A program made the translations under genes and the position numbers. Positions 39,101 to 51,100 of a stretch of 64,000 bases of DNA are shown here, one piece after another. Location: assembly GCA_013339765.2 (NCBI GenBank), contig CM023457.1:47389847-47453846 (forward strand), in the 5' to 3' direction. The stretch's first letter is position 1. Each line of letters begins with the position of its first letter. The stretch comes from Haemaphysalis longicornis (Eukaryota > Arthropoda > Arachnida > Ixodida > Ixodidae). The notes below the pieces were generated by a model, which worked only from the letters and a program-made list of their open reading frames with translations, had not been told where the DNA came from and ran no database searches.

Positions 39101-42100
39101 CAGTTTAGACGCACATACGGGGTTGAAATTTACAATTTTGATCTTATGAGTGACTTATGAGGTATTTTGCTGCGGGGTAGACCATTCAGGTAAGCTTTAG
39201 AATCAATATCTAACAGTCTAAATTGCCCAAAAAAGCTATTTTTTAGGAATAACTTTTCTCTTGATTTGCACGGTTTTTTCTCCGAAAATTATGTACTTGG
39301 AACAGTACCAGGTACTTGTAAAAGCCACTAGGGCCCGACTTCAACAAAAAAATAACAATTTTTTTATAATTCCCGACTTCTTTGCCACGACTGGTATCGG
39401 AGCGATAGGAAATTTTCGAGAAGTGCATCTTAGCATGTATATGCAGCTAGGAAGATCATTTCTTTTGCACTGTGAAGTTTAATGTTTAAACCAGCCAATA
39501 AGGAAAGCAGATTTTGCCTTTTCGTGTTTCAGTAGTTGTTTAATTAGCATTATTTTTAATTGGTTAGCAGGAGTACTTCAAATCTAGAAGTTAGAATTGA
39601 TGTAAACTTGTATGTGGTTGCAAAACAAAAAAAAAAAAATCTGCTTCCCGAATTTCCTTCTCCACAACTTCTGGTATCTATCCATGCCTTACTGGTAATT
39701 TTTTGTTGAATAGTTTTTTCCCCTATTGTTCTCAAGAACAATCAAGGAAGATTTTTAATTAACTTTTAAACTAATTACCTCACATAAAAATAATTGGATA
39801 TTTGACATCAGCTAAAAAAACTGAATTAACTTTGCCTTCAGACTTTGACAGAACAGAAAATGAGGTTTTCCTTTTTTCATTAATTTCTCAAACCATGTTT
39901 GCCCAATATTTTAATTGTTCTGTAGACGCGAGGTTGAGAACAAGCTTCGAACTAGCTTGCATGACTGTCATTGTATGCATCTGTTCCTGTTACGCTTCTT
40001 GCCTCTTCTGCATGCAGCATTTCTCATGCTATTTCAATGCGTGCCAATCTAACCTTGCATACCAACCTGCTGTGAGCACTTGCGTCGCTTCTCATTGACT
40101 TCATTTTGTGGCTGCTGTATGTTTTTGTTGCAGGAGTCCATTTGTGGTGCTTGTTAGTGTGGCGCTCTGGGCTGACATGTCGTCAGTTGTGTTTGGCCGA
40201 GCCAGCTACTGGCGCTTGTTTACAGCTTGTAGCCTAACGTGAGCGGCGCCTTGTTGCGTGAGGCAAGTCACGCATGCTGGCGAACTGTTGATTTTTGACT
40301 TGTTCCTGTTAACGGTCACCGTGGAATGTAACCCATGTTTCTAACGGTCCCGTTAGAAACCCATGCCAAACGTGCACGAAAAAGAACATTAAGTGCCTAA
40401 GGCCTTAAGAAAAGGAATTACATTATTTGGGCGGTCTGTGCTACACACCAAAACGCAGAGGCATTAAATGTGTTAGGCGTGATGGTGATAATGACCAAAA
40501 CGAGAAATGCACTCATATTTTAGAAGTCTTGAACGCAGAGAAAAACTTTTTAGAAGGGTTAAAAATGGTTTTATGAAGAAAAAAAAAACGAGTGTTTTCT
40601 AAACAAAAGGTGCGAGCCGTTTCTTCTAAAAGTGGCTTCAGCAGCTGCCGTCGCCTGCCAGCGGTAGCCAAATCCAAAATATTCAAAACAACAAGTAACA
40701 TGACTTCGTCACCAAGAGGACACAAAAAAATTGTCTTATTTCAAAGTTCAGCTGAGTTTCTGTGTCAATACTCTGGTGCTGGGAGTTTTGTTGGTTTTGT
40801 TTCGGGCCCATCGCGTTCGAGAGTAGCCAGATTTAAGACGTTCGTGAAGGCGAATGAGTTGTGCGGAACTCCTTAAACAAAAAGTGACATTAGAGCAAAT
40901 GGCATTAGATTTTTCCGTGTAGCAGTGAATTAATGGCATTAAAACTCAAGGCATTAAGCACTTAATGTCATTTTTCGTGTACGTCTGGCCCGGGTATTAG
41001 TTAGTTAGCTAATAACCTTAGTAGGTTCATGCTTGGGTTGGAATCAGGTCAGTTTATAACTTTGACAGTTTACAGAAGAAGGGGGGGGAGCTACTTTTAA
41101 AACGGTGTTATTCTGGGCTATCAATTTGACTGGCCTTTCTGTCCTTGGTTTTCAGTTCTCAGCAAAACTGGTGTAGTTAATTGTTGCCTTATACTAATTT
41201 CATAATACCGCCCAAAGCTGTTGCAAAAGTTTGTTTGCCTAAATGATTACCGTGTATTGCGGAATATAGGTCGAGCTGGAATATAGGTCGACCCCTTTAA
41301 AACTTGTAGCCGAAAAAATTGCAAAAAAAAAGAATCATGACACAACGTCGTTTTATTGAGGCTATAACTTGTTTCGTCTCAGATTACTCGTTAGGGTTGT
41401 CTGAAATGTCATCGGACTGCTTCTGGCTGTCACCCACACAGGAAGTCGTCCTCGTGCAGTCCAGGGAATTGCTTATGCAGCACTTCTTAAACACTCGCAA
41501 GACCATGTCATCGTGAAGCGAGCGCAAAGCATGGGACACTCGCGTGCAGACCGTAGCGAGAGCCAGTCTGTGCAGGTGGCCAGCAAGTGTCTTGGGGTAT
41601 CCATTCGTGGAGACGTCGCACGACGCTTGCGGACAAAAGTTGCCACTTTGTACTGCAGCACAGGTGCACAGAGCAGCGCCCATGAAACGAGGTCTTCCGG
41701 CGTTGCACCCTTCAGCTAACACCAGTAGTGTGCGCTTCTTTTGGTGACACCACACTGGTGCAAGGCGGACACGTCGTTGGCTTTGGAAAACCGCCCAACT
41801 TTTCTTTTAAGTGCTGCTCTAAACTGGCACCAAGTCCCGCCCCCTCTTTTAGAGAGCAGTGGGAGATGTTGATGTCTAGCTTTTCACTAGTGACCCAGCT
41901 TGCGCTGGTCGACAGGGCGCAGGCGGCCATGACGTCACGAGCGGTTCCAGTGAACAAGGAACCACTCCCAACAAGCCACACGACCCACTTTAGACGCTTA
42001 AGAAATGTATTCCCTCTCTCTATCCGCATTGCTCTTCATTGCAACATCATCTGGTTGGTTGGCCGCACTTGCCGCAGTGGGCCTGTTTTGCCTCCTATAT

Positions 42101-45100
42101 ATATTCTTGCTCCGTAGCCACAAAGCGTGCTGCTTGTGTGAGACATAGTACAAGGATAGGTCGCTGTTTTTCAGGCAGACGAACCTTTTCGCTCCGTAGT
42201 TTGAAATCCTTCCTTCCCTTTTTCGCATTATTTAAACCGCATCATAGCAGCCTACACTGCTGTGTCTTGCAGGTAGGTCAAATTTCCAACCTCCAAGCGT
42301 TGATCTACGACTAATGCCAATCCCTTGAACCCTGCTTGGCTGAGCATCCCATCGAATGCCAGTCACCGTGCAAAGCAAAACCCCCGGCCCTAGCATGACG
42401 TTGTGAATGGACGTTGCGAGCAAAGCATGCTGGGAAGCGCTGATCCGTTTTTGGCGGGCCTTGCTGAAATGTGCTGCAGTGAATGCCAGCCAAGGCCAGT
42501 GCCTCTCTCTCTCTCTTTTTTTTCCCCCCTCCCATTATTTCTCCCTTGTTCTTGGGTGCCTTGTCTAACGCACCGCCCTGTGGGGGGGTGATTCCTTGCA
42601 GCGTTCAACGACGGTGCCTATTCCGATCCCAGCCTGAGTGCTGCTGTGGTGGCCGGTGTGGTGTGCGTCTCATTTGCGCTGTTTCTGGCCATCATTTCCT
42701 TTGTTTTGTGGAAGTGAGTATAGTCTTTCTCTTTCTCTCTCTTTCTTTCTCTCTCTCTCTCTCCCTCTCTCTCTCAAGTTCCGGTCGGGGCTTCTGAACT
42801 TTTTTCTTTTTTTTTGAAATCGTGAACTGGGTAAATATGTAGGTTTATTTGATATGATTGGAGAGAGAGAGTCTTGGTAAGAAATTGTGCTGAATTCGCA
42901 CAAGCGGACCTTTTGTCAATTTCTGACAAACTAAGCCTTCGTGCAGGCATTCTCAGATAATGAATGGCAGCCTACCATTGTCCCTGAAGAAGAAAGTGTA
43001 TGACAGCTGCATCTTACCGGTACTCACCTACGGGGCAGAAACTTGGAGGCTCACTAAGAGGGTTCAACCTAAACTGAGGATGACTCAGCAGGCAATGGAA
43101 CGAAGATGATAGGTGTAACATTAAGGGACAAGAAGAGAGCGGAGTTGGTCAGGGAACAAACGCGTGTTAAGGACATTTCTGTGACTGGCCACGAGGCCGC
43201 AAGCCCAGCAACCTGGCATTTTAAAACTTTGTAGGGTCTGAAATAATTGTTGCACAGGAAGTTGGTGTGACGCCATGCTGTCTAAAACGTCGGCACTTCA
43301 CGACTGATTGTGCGCTCTCCTGAAAGCACATTGCAAAGCAAATATAGGACTTATCCACTTCTGCTGATGATAAAGGCAGCGCTTGCCATTTGCATCGCCT
43401 GTTGCAACTCTGAGGATAGTCTAAAAACATTGTTCACTACTGCAAACATCAGGCGTGACTAAAGAGATCTGACGTCGGTCTCTTCTTTTTACGTTATCTA
43501 TACGGACTGCTCCCTTTTACGGGCAATCAGCTTCTACCTTTATTCTCTTTTTGTTTGTTTCTTTATCGTCCTTTACGATAGCCGCGGTTTATCTCCCCAG
43601 CGTACTTCTTGCGCTGCCCCTTTCCATTTTGAGATCACGCTCCGTGGTCGCCTTATCTTTGTGCGTTACAGTAGGAGCGTCTTTCTGCCGAGGCTCGTGC
43701 GTACACGTTTTTTTTTTTTTTTTTTTTTTCGCGATATCGATAAGGTGAAGGGCCACCGAGATAAGCGGCGCTGGGAGGATCGGTTAGCCCTGGAAAGGAA
43801 ACAGGCACGCGCTGAAACAGTTGCAAAACGCTGGGTGTTCCACGACGTAGTGCTGTTTCGACTTGCAGTGCACATGTGTTTGTTTTGCAAGGCCTACGTC
43901 GCCGACTTGCCGAGGCTCCTGAGGTCCTATGCTCCACCCTTCGCTTTTGGGATGCCACTCATGGTGGGGAGGAAGTCGTTGCAGTTTTGATTCCGTAAAT
44001 TGTTTCAAGCAAACTCGCTTGAAAATGCCAAATGGACGTCGTTGCAAATGTAATGGAGTTGAAAGGAAAGCAGTAGCTCGCGGTGTTTTTCGTGTGATTG
44101 AAAAGTTGTTTGGTGAACTTGTTTGCTGCACAATTCATTTTCTGTGCTGGGTGGGTCTCTGTCACCAGTGAGCGTTGCATGAGGGAGCTGAATTTAATTT
44201 TATACCTTTGTACCAATGAATGGGGAGCTGTTGTGGTTATTTTTATTGAGAGAAAGGCCGTCTGGGTTACGATAGCATCTCATTAGTGTGAGTTAGTGTG
44301 ACAATAATGGCTCTATGGTTCAGTGAAAGGGTGACACCCGAGGCATTTTGTTTTTTCGCGATATTGTTTTGAGAAACTTTATTTCACTGCTGTACCGAGG
44401 CTTGCACAAAGCTAAAATATTTCAAGTTAAAAGCAGCTAATGTTTTGAAAGGTTCTGTAGTCAAGAATCATTGTGGGGAGTTGTTGTTAACTGTATTCAT
44501 TACTGAAGGCCCTGTTTGACTGCTGTCGTGCTTAGGTTTTCGTAGCTGACGCGGCGTCACCCCTGTCGTTGCAGGAAGTATTTTCAGGCCGCTTACTATT
44601 ACTTGGACGACCCTCCAGGAAACAGAGCTTCGCCGCAACTTTCTGAAACCTTTGGTGAGTGGTGCTGCTCAAACTGCCTTCTTTTGTTTTTTTTTTTTTT
44701 TTTGTCCCCACTTGCTTTCCATTGATTTTTTTATGGCTGCGCCTGCTGTGAAGTTGTCTTGCCAAACTTCAGTGCGGATTTCTGCCGGAGAACTGTCCCA
44801 AAATTTTTCGGACCTTGGTTGTAGACTAATATAGAGTCTTGGTTTGTACAAGTACTGTCTCGGGCGAACCATCTCGGGCGAAAATTTTTTTCTGGCCTTG
44901 TGCTTTATTGGTTTTTTTTTTTTTTTTGAGCTAATTTCGTGGTTGCTGTTTCCTATTCTGTGTGGCTGGTGACCCCAGTTTGTGCAAAGATGCACCTTGT
45001 CGGAGCACTGAATCCGCCACAGTTTAGTCTGGCTTTAACTGGGCCGGACTTGGCTGATTTCTGCTAGCCTAAGGAAAGAAGGCCTAGCTGCGAGAAACTT

Positions 45101-48100
45101 GATCTCAGCTGGATTTGTCTATTATGTTTCCCAGCTAGTGCTTAGGAACGACGGTGGCTTCATACTTGCGACAAGTCTGACTAGGGCTCTTACTGGCGCC
45201 TGCCTCCCTAGGTGTATGTTTAAGTGGCAGATGTGATTAGATTCTTCCGAACTCATTCACGTGCCACCGTGACCTCCATTTCAACTATAGCTACCTGAAA
45301 CAGCAAAGTTCTTCCGACAGATGTGGGTTGTAGTACTGACCACCACCGGTTTTAACCACTACTGCACTTTACAACTAGATCATTGCTCAGTGTAGCTGGG
45401 TATTAACATTTTTGTAAAGTCATGCAAGTGCTGCCTGTGGGGTGCTTGCACCCCACAGGTACTCCACCCCACTTGTGGGGTGGGGTGGAGTACCTGTGGG
45501 GTGGACTCCCCAAGTGCCCCTCAAAATAGCAGTACCGAGCCGAGATACCCCTCTCTTGCTACGCTTCTGTGGTAACCACTGCACTAATCTGCCCCCCAAG
45601 GGGCATTCACTCTAGATCCGGCTCTGACATAACAGTGTCAATCGTGTCTACTCCTTTGCACACAGAGTCAAGCTATTTACGCCCTGAGATGGTTTGCGGT
45701 GCCCAATTTCTTCCAAGTGTTTGTTGAAGTCAGGTTTCTCTCGATTCAGCCCCACCTTTGAAGAGAAGTCACTGTGCTCACTGTTGGAGCATCACTGCAG
45801 GCAGGAAGCATCTGAGAGAAAAGTGTGGCCTAAAGAAATGTGTTGTTCCCGACGGCGGGCAACTGTGATGGGACGAGTGCAGCCGAACGTGCGCGAGCTC
45901 TCTTGTCACTCTTCTTTCATGTTGCAGATGACTCGGAGTATGCTTCTGTGCACGTGAGCCAGTGGGCGAAACACGTGGCCGACCTTCATGCCGATGGAGA
46001 TATCGGGTTCTCGAGGGAGTACGAGGTGAGGGACCGCCTTTGGGCGCTTTTTTTTAAACGCTGGGATGGCTACTTGCCGGAAGATGTGTAAAATTTGCAT
46101 CGAAGATGTGTGTGCAAACACACACATCTCCATCCCAAACTAGCCGTAGCATCTTAGGTATCACTCTTTATTCAATTCTTCCTGCAAGTGCGGAGCTGAG
46201 TGACACAATCATTCCTTACGGAACACCACCAATGTGGTGGTTCTAGCACCGAACGGATTAACAACAGCCTTGGCTCATCGTGTGTGCTTAACTATGCCAA
46301 CACGCACTGCACAATACTACTCTGCGCATCTGTGCATTAAAAGCAAGGTTTGGAGCTTTAGTCCTTCTTTTTCAACTCCTTTTACATTGTTTGTCCCATG
46401 GGGTGTTCGGAATTGCCGTTGTCGTTGCACTGCGTTTAGTGTCGCTCGCGAGAAGGTCGGTTTTGTGAGTTTAATGAGTGGCATGGTGCTTGTTTCGTCT
46501 CCTTTTTCCAGTCTCTCCAGCAGGCTACGGATTTGGATTTGTCCTCAGACTATTCACAGATGGCGGAGAACAAGGGGAAGAACCGATATGTCAACATCGT
46601 GGCTTGTGAGTCTCGACTCAAAGGCCTTGCTTGCTGCTGATAGGTTAACCTGTTCATATGAGGGTATTTAACGAAGGGTCCCTCGTACTAAAAGCAATGG
46701 AATAAAAGCCGCTAATCTCACTGCCTAGTACAGTTGTTCTAGTTTTCTTAGAAGCCGATGTTTATAAACTTTTCCCCCTTAAAAATCATAGTTACACATT
46801 TTGTCATCTTGCATTCTCGGCATAGGACGCGGGTTGATTCCCGGCTGTGGCGGCCGCTTTGATGGAGGCGAAAAGCGAAAACGCCCATGTGTTCGAGATT
46901 TCAGCACACATTAAAGATCCCCAGGTGGTCGAAATTAATCCGGAGCCTTCCACTTAGGCGCGCCTGATCGCCTGTGTAGCGTCGGCGCATTAAACCCCAC
47001 GATCAATCAATCAATCATCATTCTCGGCATCATACTTTTTGTACCTTGTAGCTGACATTTATTGACCAAATACTTTTTTTGCAGAGTGAATTACGAGTGC
47101 TACTTGATTTCAACAGACAGTATGCAGCCTGAGTGTGTGTTGTACTCAGAGTGGTGTGCTGTTTTCTGTTCCCAATCGTTGCAGATGACCACACACGGGT
47201 GATACTTAAGCCTACCCCTGGCCAGAAGAAATCTGCTGATTACATCAACGCTAACTACATCGATGTGAGTACCTGTGAGGCACTATGGTGTGTATTTCTT
47301 GAATGGCGCAGTGTGAAGGAATCGCATTGATCAAACCTTGATTAGGAGCGTCAATGTGTAATGCCGTAAGAACTATGACGTGCCATGAGTGAGGTATCCC
47401 TTTTTATGTCATTGGTGGTCACAGAAATATATCGGGAGCATGCTGTCTTTTGTTTCCTAACTAGTTCAAATGCCAGTTTGTCAAATGTCCCTAACCATGG
47501 TCAGGGGCATTTGAGCGGAGCTTGGCTGTTTATTACAAATATGTGTCAGTTCCAGACAGCTTGGTGACAAAAATTTTGCCAGAGTGGCTTCTGCTGCGAT
47601 ATAGCTGCGTACTTTACTTGCTAATATGAAAACTTAAAAGTGTTTGCACTTTAATATCCTTTATAATAGACATATCGCCATTTGACAATATTACAAACAC
47701 TAGATAAGGTTACAGAGTGTCGGCACTCTTTTCTCCTATTGTTCCGTGCCGCCACCATGATCATTGGTCAGTTCGCATCACGTGACATTTGTTTACACTG
47801 CGACGGTTCATGGGCACCGCCATTTTGTTGTTTATGCGTTTTCTGTTGGTCAATTGTGGTAGTCTCAGCCTGTCCTCCCTGCTCTGTGGCTGCGCGCGAC
47901 TGGCGCCGATCTGAACGTGAATCAAAGATAACGCGCTTCTCAACATTTCAGCTGCAAAAGCGTGTCCGAAAATGTCGTGTTGCTGGGTGTTCGGCAGTAT
48001 TGTTTACAAATGACCTCGTCAAAGTTAGCGGTGAGGCCGCAGAAGTGGCAATCGGGCAGCACTGATATCTGTATCTTTTCTAGTGACACCAAGCTTAACT

Positions 48101-51100
48101 TCTCACCTACATGAAGAAGGAAGCTTTTCTGTATCCTGAAGGCTCACTGACATGCGTACTTTGAACCTGTTGTTTTGCTGAGGTGATTGATGCCAGATGT
48201 GCTCACTTGGTGTCGCGTCAGTGCAATGTTACCCGTACCGTAACGGACCCCTTTCCGTTTTCTCTCTCTCTCTGAACGCAAACAACGGTGCAGGGTTACA
48301 ACAAGCCTAGGGCCTACATTGGCACCCAGGGCCCCCTGCCCTCGACGTTTGACGACTATTGGCGCATGATCTGGGAGCAGAGGGTCTGCATCATCATCAT
48401 GATAACCAACCTGGTAGAAAGAGGAAGGGTGAGTCTCCTCCTCCTCCCTCTCTCCCTCTTCTTCTGTGTGGTCGTCTTCCCTCTGTGACAACACTGCGGC
48501 TGTTCTCTAGGCTCCTGGTCTAAACGCTGTAGTTTGGTTGATGCCCAAGCTGATAGCAGCTGCATTTGCGATCCCTGCAACTGCTCGGTGATTAAATGCA
48601 TTCACAGCAGCCATATTCTTTTAGTGGCAGCGAGTGAAAAAGGTGCTGATGTTGGTGACATTTCGTGCTGAAAAAAAAAAAAAAAAATCAGGTTGGTGGA
48701 AATATTTCGAGTGCTACTCCAGTGAAGCTCATCTTGTACCTCGTGTATTGGCTCATCCGTTAATGGAAACTAACCTCGGTGTGGTGAACTCTCGTAGTTT
48801 GAAGAAACAAAGACTTGTACCAACGTTCGGGGGGGTAGCTGGTCACATGACTTGGGTCTCCTCTGCACCTCCCCTTTGGTTCGTGTCTCCTCTCTCTGCG
48901 TTCTGTCCTTTTTTCCTTTCTTTTCGCCTCATGGCTGTTGTCTCTTCTTCTCTCCTGTTTTTTCTTTCGGTCGGGGAATACTGTCCCACAGCGCGCACGT
49001 AGTGTATCGGCCGAGCTGGATGACCTTGTGAGTATACACACGTGTGGTGGCATGGGAATGTGGTGTGCGCTACGCTACTTACCTCACCTGCCTACTGTCT
49101 TCTACTCTTTTCAACAGCTATCACTCACCAAATAACAGAGTGGTAGACACTAACCAGGTCTAAGGTGCCCTGACCACTCCATGCGTTTCTGTGCCAAGCA
49201 TCTCCTTTCGATGTGCTGCGAGTGTTGTGACCGCCGGTATTAGCTCTGTTGGTGTGTGTGAGTCATAACTGTTGTTTGTAACACTACTATACTCGGTTAC
49301 AACTCAAGAACGGCACCACCTCATGTAGTGTATCACTCCGCCAAAGCGCGAGACCCGTGACGTCAGTGCGCAGCGTTGCTTTTGAAAGCGGGTTTGCTAT
49401 GAATGCGTGATATCGTCTGCCTTGTCTCACGCAGTTTGTTTGTCGTCACTGGAGTCGTTTATAAGCATATTAAGTCCAAAAAATCACGGGAACGGCTCAC
49501 GCCATGTTCAAAATATTCCCAGTAACGCCCTACTTGCGCCGCGCGGAGAAACATCCGGCTACGGTGATAAGGCACAGCGGCAACTTCCGGTGCCGTTCTT
49601 AAGTTGTCGCCGAGTATAGTATTGGGTGGCAGATCTGACCCACTGTTGCAACTTACGCCTTTTAGTTGTTTTTGAGCAGTAGTGGCACACTGTTATACTT
49701 TTTTTACTTGGTGCTGTAATCTATTCGCGTAGTAAGGGGAATGTTGGCGGTGTTTGCAGCTCTTTAAAAATGAAGTTCTCATTGCTCGACCCACTGACCG
49801 GTTAGAAAGCAGTGCTGTCCTTGCTTTTGGAAAAGAAAGGAAAACTAGTTGCAAGACTTCCCATTCCCGGTCAGTTAGGGATATTTACCGTATTTACTCG
49901 CGTAATGAACCCACTTTTTTTCCAGAACATTCGGCATGAATTTGGGGGGAGGGTTCACTACGCGGGAAAAAATTGCAACAGATTTTTAAAAGCTGAAAAT
50001 TTCATAGCAACACAGCGAATCTTGTTCAACGCCCAAAAACCTCTCACGTTCTGCCCATAGTGTACATGCAACTGCCGCCCAGGACCGTGGCCGTGTCTAT
50101 GTGCATCAACGCATGCTCCACCAACCACCTTCAGATATTTCAAACTATCTGTAGTGCCGTGAATCTCTTAAAATCGATAGTTAACGACTGATGGGCCTAT
50201 TGTACGGCACGCCCCTCACCATGAGCAAAAAAAAAGGTCATAACCCACTAGCTGAACCCAAAACCACGAAGTGTAACGACGAAGTCGTGGAAGAACTAGA
50301 GCAGAGGAGTGCAGAGTACATTTAGTGCTTTGTTTGGGCACCACCACATTTTTTTTGGCGCAAAAATTTGTTTTGCATTCAGCAGGTGGTGCACCGCAAG
50401 CGTGCAATTTTTAAATTGTGAGCCACGGCATTCGCGTTCACATCTCTGGCTACTGTTGAGATTTCTTTTTGTTAAAATGCGTTTTTAGCATTTCTGCGCA
50501 TACTGTAGCATGATATCAAGTTACTGCAATCGTCTACAGCATCAGCAACCATGCCGAGATAAAAACATATTCCCCATTTTTTATTCAAAGTAACAAAAAA
50601 GTAAATTCTCAAGAAGAAAAGTGGGGAGGGGTTCATTAAGCGAGTGAATACGGTATTTAAGGTTGTTTTCTCTTACGTATTGCATTATTGGTTTCATTTA
50701 AAGTGGCTGCTGCTATCTGCAGCCGCCGTGCTTTTTTATTGGTCGTGTAGGAAGGCTGGCGACATTTTGCTGCCTACCGCGGTTGCTCATTGGCTAGCTT
50801 TCTTCGCTGCTGAGTGCACGTTTGTTGTTCATTTGTTTTGCAACCCCGCTCACGTTATTTCAGTGTACAGAAAGTTCGGTGGAAAGGACCCCGCCAGCCC
50901 CTTATAATTAAAACGCTGCTTCCTCTCTCCCCCCCTCCCCCTTATTACCGTGCAGCGTAAGTGTGATATGTACTGGCCAAAGGAAGGTACTGAGACCTAT
51001 GGCATAATCCAAGTGAAGCTGGTCCAGGAGGTCGCCATGGCGACGTACACGGTGCGCACCTTTGCCGTGAAGAACGTGCGGGCCAAGCCCAAGAAGAGCG

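Larger units (their letters stand above)
42714..44574 (+). other. Intron i-j (1.9 kb)
   Basis: Starts with a CT-rich microsatellite (about 42727-42777), then carries a second RTE LINE 3' fragment (about 42975-43180) and a 22-nt poly-T run (43708-43729). The rest is unrecognised. Confidence 0.6.
48429..50955 (+). other. Intron n-o (2.5 kb)
   Basis: Contains MITE family 1 copy B (49287-49619) and a 766-bp TIR element (49888-50653). The stretch 48430-49280 holds a poly-A run (48671-48687) and no recognised element. Confidence 0.65.

Noticed and set aside
47740..48060. Possible promoter or exon with CACGTGA and CCGCCATTTTG motifs
   Set aside because: No coding pattern and no splice sites that fit the gene; too little to support as a feature.
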